A stretch of DNA of 64,000 nucleotides, taken from positions 124,001 to 188,000 of the forward strand of contig JANPZU010000002.1 in the NCBI GenBank assembly GCA_024707405.1. Reading direction: 5' to 3'. Made by a program: the position numbers and the translations under genes. Below, piece by piece: positions 61,270 to 64,000 of the stretch (position 1 is its first letter; every line of letters begins with the position of its first letter). This stretch comes from Luteimonas sp. (GTDB lineage: Bacteria > Pseudomonadota > Gammaproteobacteria > Xanthomonadales > Xanthomonadaceae). The notes under the pieces are model-generated. The model was not told where the DNA came from and made no database searches. It worked only from the letters and a program-made list of their open reading frames with translations.

Positions 61270-61656
61270 CTAGCGGCGGCGGTTCTGTTCGCGCGGTAGG
61301 TTGGGGCCGAACTTGCGCACTTCCTGTGCCAGTGCCGCGTCGTCCTCGGGGAAATATTCGCCTTCCCACTTCGTCAGCGCATCGTTTTCGAACCACAGCG
61401 TGAGGTTCTTGACCTGGGTCTGGCCACGGCGGTCGGTGCGACGCGTCGCGGTGTAGTCCCAACGCTGGTGGTGGAACGGGGATGCGATCGATGGCGTGCC
61501 CAGCAGCACCATCACCTGTTGCTTGTCCATGCCGGCCTGCAACTGGTCGACGGACGATTGCTCGATCAGGTTGCCCTGGTAGATCGGCTGCTTGTAGAGA
61601 ATGCCGCAGCCGGAGACGGCCAGTGCGATGAGGATGGCGAGGATCGGCTTGGGCAT
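61270..61656 (-). CDS. bamE: Outer membrane protein assembly factor BamE
   Basis: A small lipoprotein (128 residues) of the BAM complex that folds beta-barrel proteins into the outer membrane. The lipobox is VSGC near residue 17; YKQPIYQGNLIEQSSVDQLQ, GMDKQQVMVLLGTPSIASPF and HHQRWDYTATRRTDRRG are characteristic of the SmpA/OmlA fold. It is convergent with rnfH and divergent from fur. The fur-bamE arrangement is conserved in xanthomonads (omlA-fur). Confidence 0.95.
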   Translation of the reverse strand: MPKPILAILIALAVSGCGILYKQPIYQGNLIEQSSVDQLQAGMDKQQVMVLLGTPSIASPFHHQRWDYTATRRTDRRGQTQVKNLTLWFENDALTKWEGEYFPEDDAALAQEVRKFGPNLPREQNRRR

Positions 61657-61758
61657 CTGGATTCGGCGGCGTGGAAACGGAGCGATGATACACTCCCGGG
61701 CAACGCCGCACCCCGGATTCAGGCAGCTGGCGCTAAACCGCCTCTGAATGGAGATCCC

Positions 61759-62163
61759 ATGGAATCGATGGACCTGCGCAAGGCCGGGCTGAAGGTGACG
61801 CATCCGCGGATGCGCATCCTGGAACTGCTCGAGCTCAAGACCCCGCGGCAGCACATGACGGCCGAAGACATCTACCGCCAACTGCTGGAGCAGGGCGACG
61901 AGATCGGCTTGGCGACTGTCTACCGCGTCTTGACGCAATTCGAGGCCGCGGGCCTGGTGATCAAGCACAACTTCGAGGGCGGTCACGCGCTGTACGAACT
62001 CGACCGCGGCGACCACCACTACCACATGGTGGACATGGGCAACGGGCAGATCACCGAGTTCGAGAGTCCGGACATCGTCGAGTTGCTCAACCGCATCGCC
62101 GACCAGCACGGCTACATCCTCGACGAGCACTCGCTGGTGCTCTACGTGCGCAAGAAGCGCTGA
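61759..62163 (+). CDS. fur: Ferric uptake regulator Fur, with an altered metal-site motif
   Basis: An iron-responsive repressor of 134 residues: MDLRKAGLKVTHPRMRILEL (DNA-binding half), AEDIYRQLLEQGDEIGLATV, YRVLTQFEAAGLVIKHNFEG and the dimerisation half. The normal HHDH motif reads HHYH near residue 88, so the aspartate of one metal site (D88 in Pseudomonas Fur) is tyrosine here. The CxxC zinc pair is absent, as in Pseudomonas and Xanthomonas Fur. The C-terminal DEHSLVLYVRKKR keeps the last histidine. ATG 61759 has GGAG 6 bases upstream. Confidence 0.94.
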   Translation: MESMDLRKAGLKVTHPRMRILELLELKTPRQHMTAEDIYRQLLEQGDEIGLATVYRVLTQFEAAGLVIKHNFEGGHALYELDRGDHHYHMVDMGNGQITEFESPDIVELLNRIADQHGYILDEHSLVLYVRKKR

Positions 62164-62176
62164 CCGAGACGGTCAG
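62160..62176. terminator. Hairpin spanning the two stop codons of fur and recN
   Basis: A perfect 7-bp stem (62160-62166 with 62170-62176) and 3-base loop in the 9-base gap between fur and recN. The stop codons of both genes lie in its arms. It may end transcription from both sides, though no T run follows. Confidence 0.5.
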
Positions 62177-63842
62177 TCTTCCGCGTCGGCAAGCAGCTTG
62201 CCGGCTGCGGCAAGCGCTTCACGGCTCACTTCCACGCCACCGATCATCCGGGCCAGTTCCTGTTCGCGTTCCCGGGCATCGAGCAGGCGTACTTCGCTGC
62301 GGGTCGTGCCGCCGGCCGCCGACTTGCTGACCCGGTAATGCGCATGGCCCTGCGCCGCGACCTGCGGCAGGTGGGTGACGCACAACACCTGCCGGCTTGC
62401 GCCGAGCGCGCGCAGCTTGCGGCCCACGATGTCGGCGACTGCGCCGCCGATGCCGGAATCGACCTCGTCGAACACCATCGTCGGCACCGCATCGAGGCCG
62501 AGGGCGGCGACTTCGATCGCCAGCGAGATACGCGAGAGTTCACCCCCGAGGCGACCTTGCGCAGCGGGCGCGGCGGTTGGCCGGCGTTGGCAGACACCAG
62601 GAATTCCACACGCTCGGCGCCTTGCGGATCCGGGCGTTCGACGCCGGAGGCTTCGATCGCGACCTCGAACCGGCCGCCACCCATGCCCAGCTCGCCAAGC
62701 AGGGCACTGGTTGCCTTCGACAACGCCACTGCCGCCTTGGCGCGGGCCTTGCCGAGCTTGCCGGCGGCTTCGCGCCAAACTTCGGTGGCGGACGCGATAT
62801 CGCCGTCCAGTGAAGCCAGGCGCGTGCCGGCGTCATGCAGGGCGGCGAGTTCGGCGGCGAAGGCGGCGCGACGCTCGACCAGCGCTTCGGGCACGACACG
62901 ATGCTTGCGGGCGAGTTCGTGCAGCCGGGCAAGCCGGCGGTCGAGTTCGTCGAAGCGAGCGGGATCGACGTCGAGGTCGTCGCGGATGCGCTGCAGCAGC
63001 AGGGTTGCCTCGTCGAGCTGGATCGCGGCGGCATCGAGCATCGCATCCACTTCGCCCAGCCGCGGTTCGTGCGCCTGGCCGCGGGCGAGGTCGTTGCGTA
63101 CCTGCTGCAACTGGCGTGGCAGCGAAGGCGCGTCGTCGCCGCCGAGGCGGGAGAGGGCGGCATCGCAGGCCTCGATCAGCCCGGCGGCATGGGCGTGGCG
63201 GCGATGGCTGGCGACGAGGTCGTCGAATGCAGCCGGTTCCAGTGCTTCGCGCTCGAGTTCGCCCAGCTGGTGGCCAAGCCAGTCGATGCGCTCGGACACG
63301 TCGCCGGTGTTCGACAACCGCTCGCGCTCGGCAAGCAGGCCGCCCCAATGCCTGGCCGCTTCGCCCACCTTGTCCAGTGCCGCTTCGTGGTTGCCGAAGG
63401 CATCCAGCAAGGCAAGCTGGCTGGCCTTCGACAGCAGGGCCTGGTGTTCGTGCTGGCCGTGGATCTCGACCAGCAGTGCGGCCACTTCGCCCAGTTGCGA
63501 CAGCGTGGCCGGGCGCCCGTTGATCCATGCCCGCGAGCCGCCATCCGCGCGCAGCGTGCGTCGCAACTGGCAAGCGCCGTCGTCATCGAATTCCTGCTCG
63601 CGCAGCCATGCAGACGCGGCGTGTTTGTCGTCCACGGCAAACTCCGCATGCAGCTCTGCGCGCTCGGCGCCATGGCGCACCATGCCGCTGTCGGCACGCA
63701 TGCCAGACAGGAACCCCAGTGCATCCACCAGCAACGACTTGCCGGCGCCGGTTTCGCCCGAAATCACGGTCAGTCCGGATCCGAATTCGAGTTCGGCGGA
63801 CGCGGCAACGGCGAAATCGCGAAGGGTCAGGCGCTTGAGCAT
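62173..63842 (-). pseudogene. recN: DNA repair protein RecN, frameshifted as given
   Basis: RecN is an SMC-like ATPase of double-strand break repair. From ATG 63842, the first frame has LTLRDFAVAASAELEFGSG, Walker A VISGETGAGKSLLVDALGF and IHGQHEHQALLSKASQLALL, then a long coiled-coil. Near the ABC signature the frame breaks: LRKVASG is followed by wrong sequence, while the next frame continues ELSRISLAIEVAALG, Walker B TMVFDEVDSGIGG and ends LADAED. The cause is five G in a row (62543-62547 as C) where six would restore the protein to about 556 residues. All other parts are intact. Confidence 0.9.
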
Positions 63843-63851
63843 GGCGGCATT

Positions 63852-64000
63852 GTAGGGCGGGTCTTGACCCGCCATTGCACAGTGGCTGATCGCCACGGAT
63901 TGAGACGCGACGAGGCAGGACGGGATCAAGGGGTTTCTGGGTGGCGATCCAGTGCGGTGCTTGGCCACCGGGGCATCGTGATGGCGGGTCAAGACCCGCC
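63852..64000. repeat. REP-like GTAG element, second type, inverted pair running off the window
   Basis: GTAG at 63852 is followed by an 8-bp perfect hairpin (63856-63863 with 63866-63873, loop TT). The inverse hairpin (63983-63990 with 63993-64000, loop AA) ends exactly at the window edge, so its CTAC end should follow outside. The left copy lies 10 bases upstream of the recN start codon. The 109 bases between the two hairpins hold no gene that I can see. Confidence 0.75.

Overview
The window is a dense, GC-rich stretch of ordinary bacterial chromosome. It looks like a member of the Xanthomonadaceae/Lysobacteraceae (Lysobacter, Luteimonas or a close relative). The reasons are: methionine synthase split into two adjacent genes, a purB-hypothetical-roxA-GNAT-sucA gene order, a cluster of smpB, ratA-rnfH, bamE, fur and recN, a YtrA-type GntR gene with a GGTG-N16-CACC operator, and dispersed REP-like hairpins opening with GTAG, as known from Stenotrophomonas. 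The genus is inference. I see no phage genes, transposase, integron or CRISPR array.

Layout. 1-6331 (minus): sucA (cut by the window edge), GNAT protein, L16 hydroxylase, membrane protein and purB. 6445-7876 (plus): fumC, broken by a one-base indel. 7969-12344 (minus): an ABC transporter operon with its GntR regulator, plus a GSGD-repeat secreted protein and a lipoprotein. 12488-19550 (plus): secreted glutathione peroxidase, two FKBP isomerases, UDP-glucose dehydrogenase, slyX, a DUF2058 protein, and a sugar kinase overlapping a mannose-isomerase-like AGE protein. 19597-25919 (minus): amidohydrolase lipoprotein, then an ArsR-methyltransferase regulator leading a two-gene methionine synthase. 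26091-34192 (plus): acyl-CoA dehydrogenase, the 180-kDa-class NAD-glutamate dehydrogenase, NAD kinase and a 5'-nucleotidase.

34272-47860 is almost wholly minus strand. It carries the lower kynurenine pathway from kynurenine to 2-aminomuconate and beyond (kmo, kynU, haaO, ACMSD, RidA-type deaminase, semialdehyde dehydrogenase). A beta-carbonic anhydrase sits inside the pathway genes, and exonuclease I plus two small genes are attached downstream by overlaps. asnS and several small genes lie upstream. 47954-57165 (plus): IscA-like protein, DUF885 peptidase-like protein, rpsF-rpsR-rplI, dnaB, photolyase, WS/DGAT acyltransferase and an OmpA-type lipoprotein. The last part holds tmRNA (minus), a CHASE-type sensor kinase, smpB, ratA-rnfH, bamE, fur and recN (frameshifted as given).

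Much of the window is packed by 1- or 4-base stop/start overlaps, so many genes are probably translationally coupled. The best regulatory finds are the GntR operator lying on its own promoter, a near-perfect 26-bp palindrome in front of the metH operon, a consensus DnaA box upstream of dnaB, and a strong hairpin at the predicted 5' end of the rpsF mRNA. Two homopolymer frameshifts (fumC, recN), and perhaps a third near the end of ugd, raise the question of sequence accuracy. I did not find a convincing wholly new system; the items most worth a second look are under findings.
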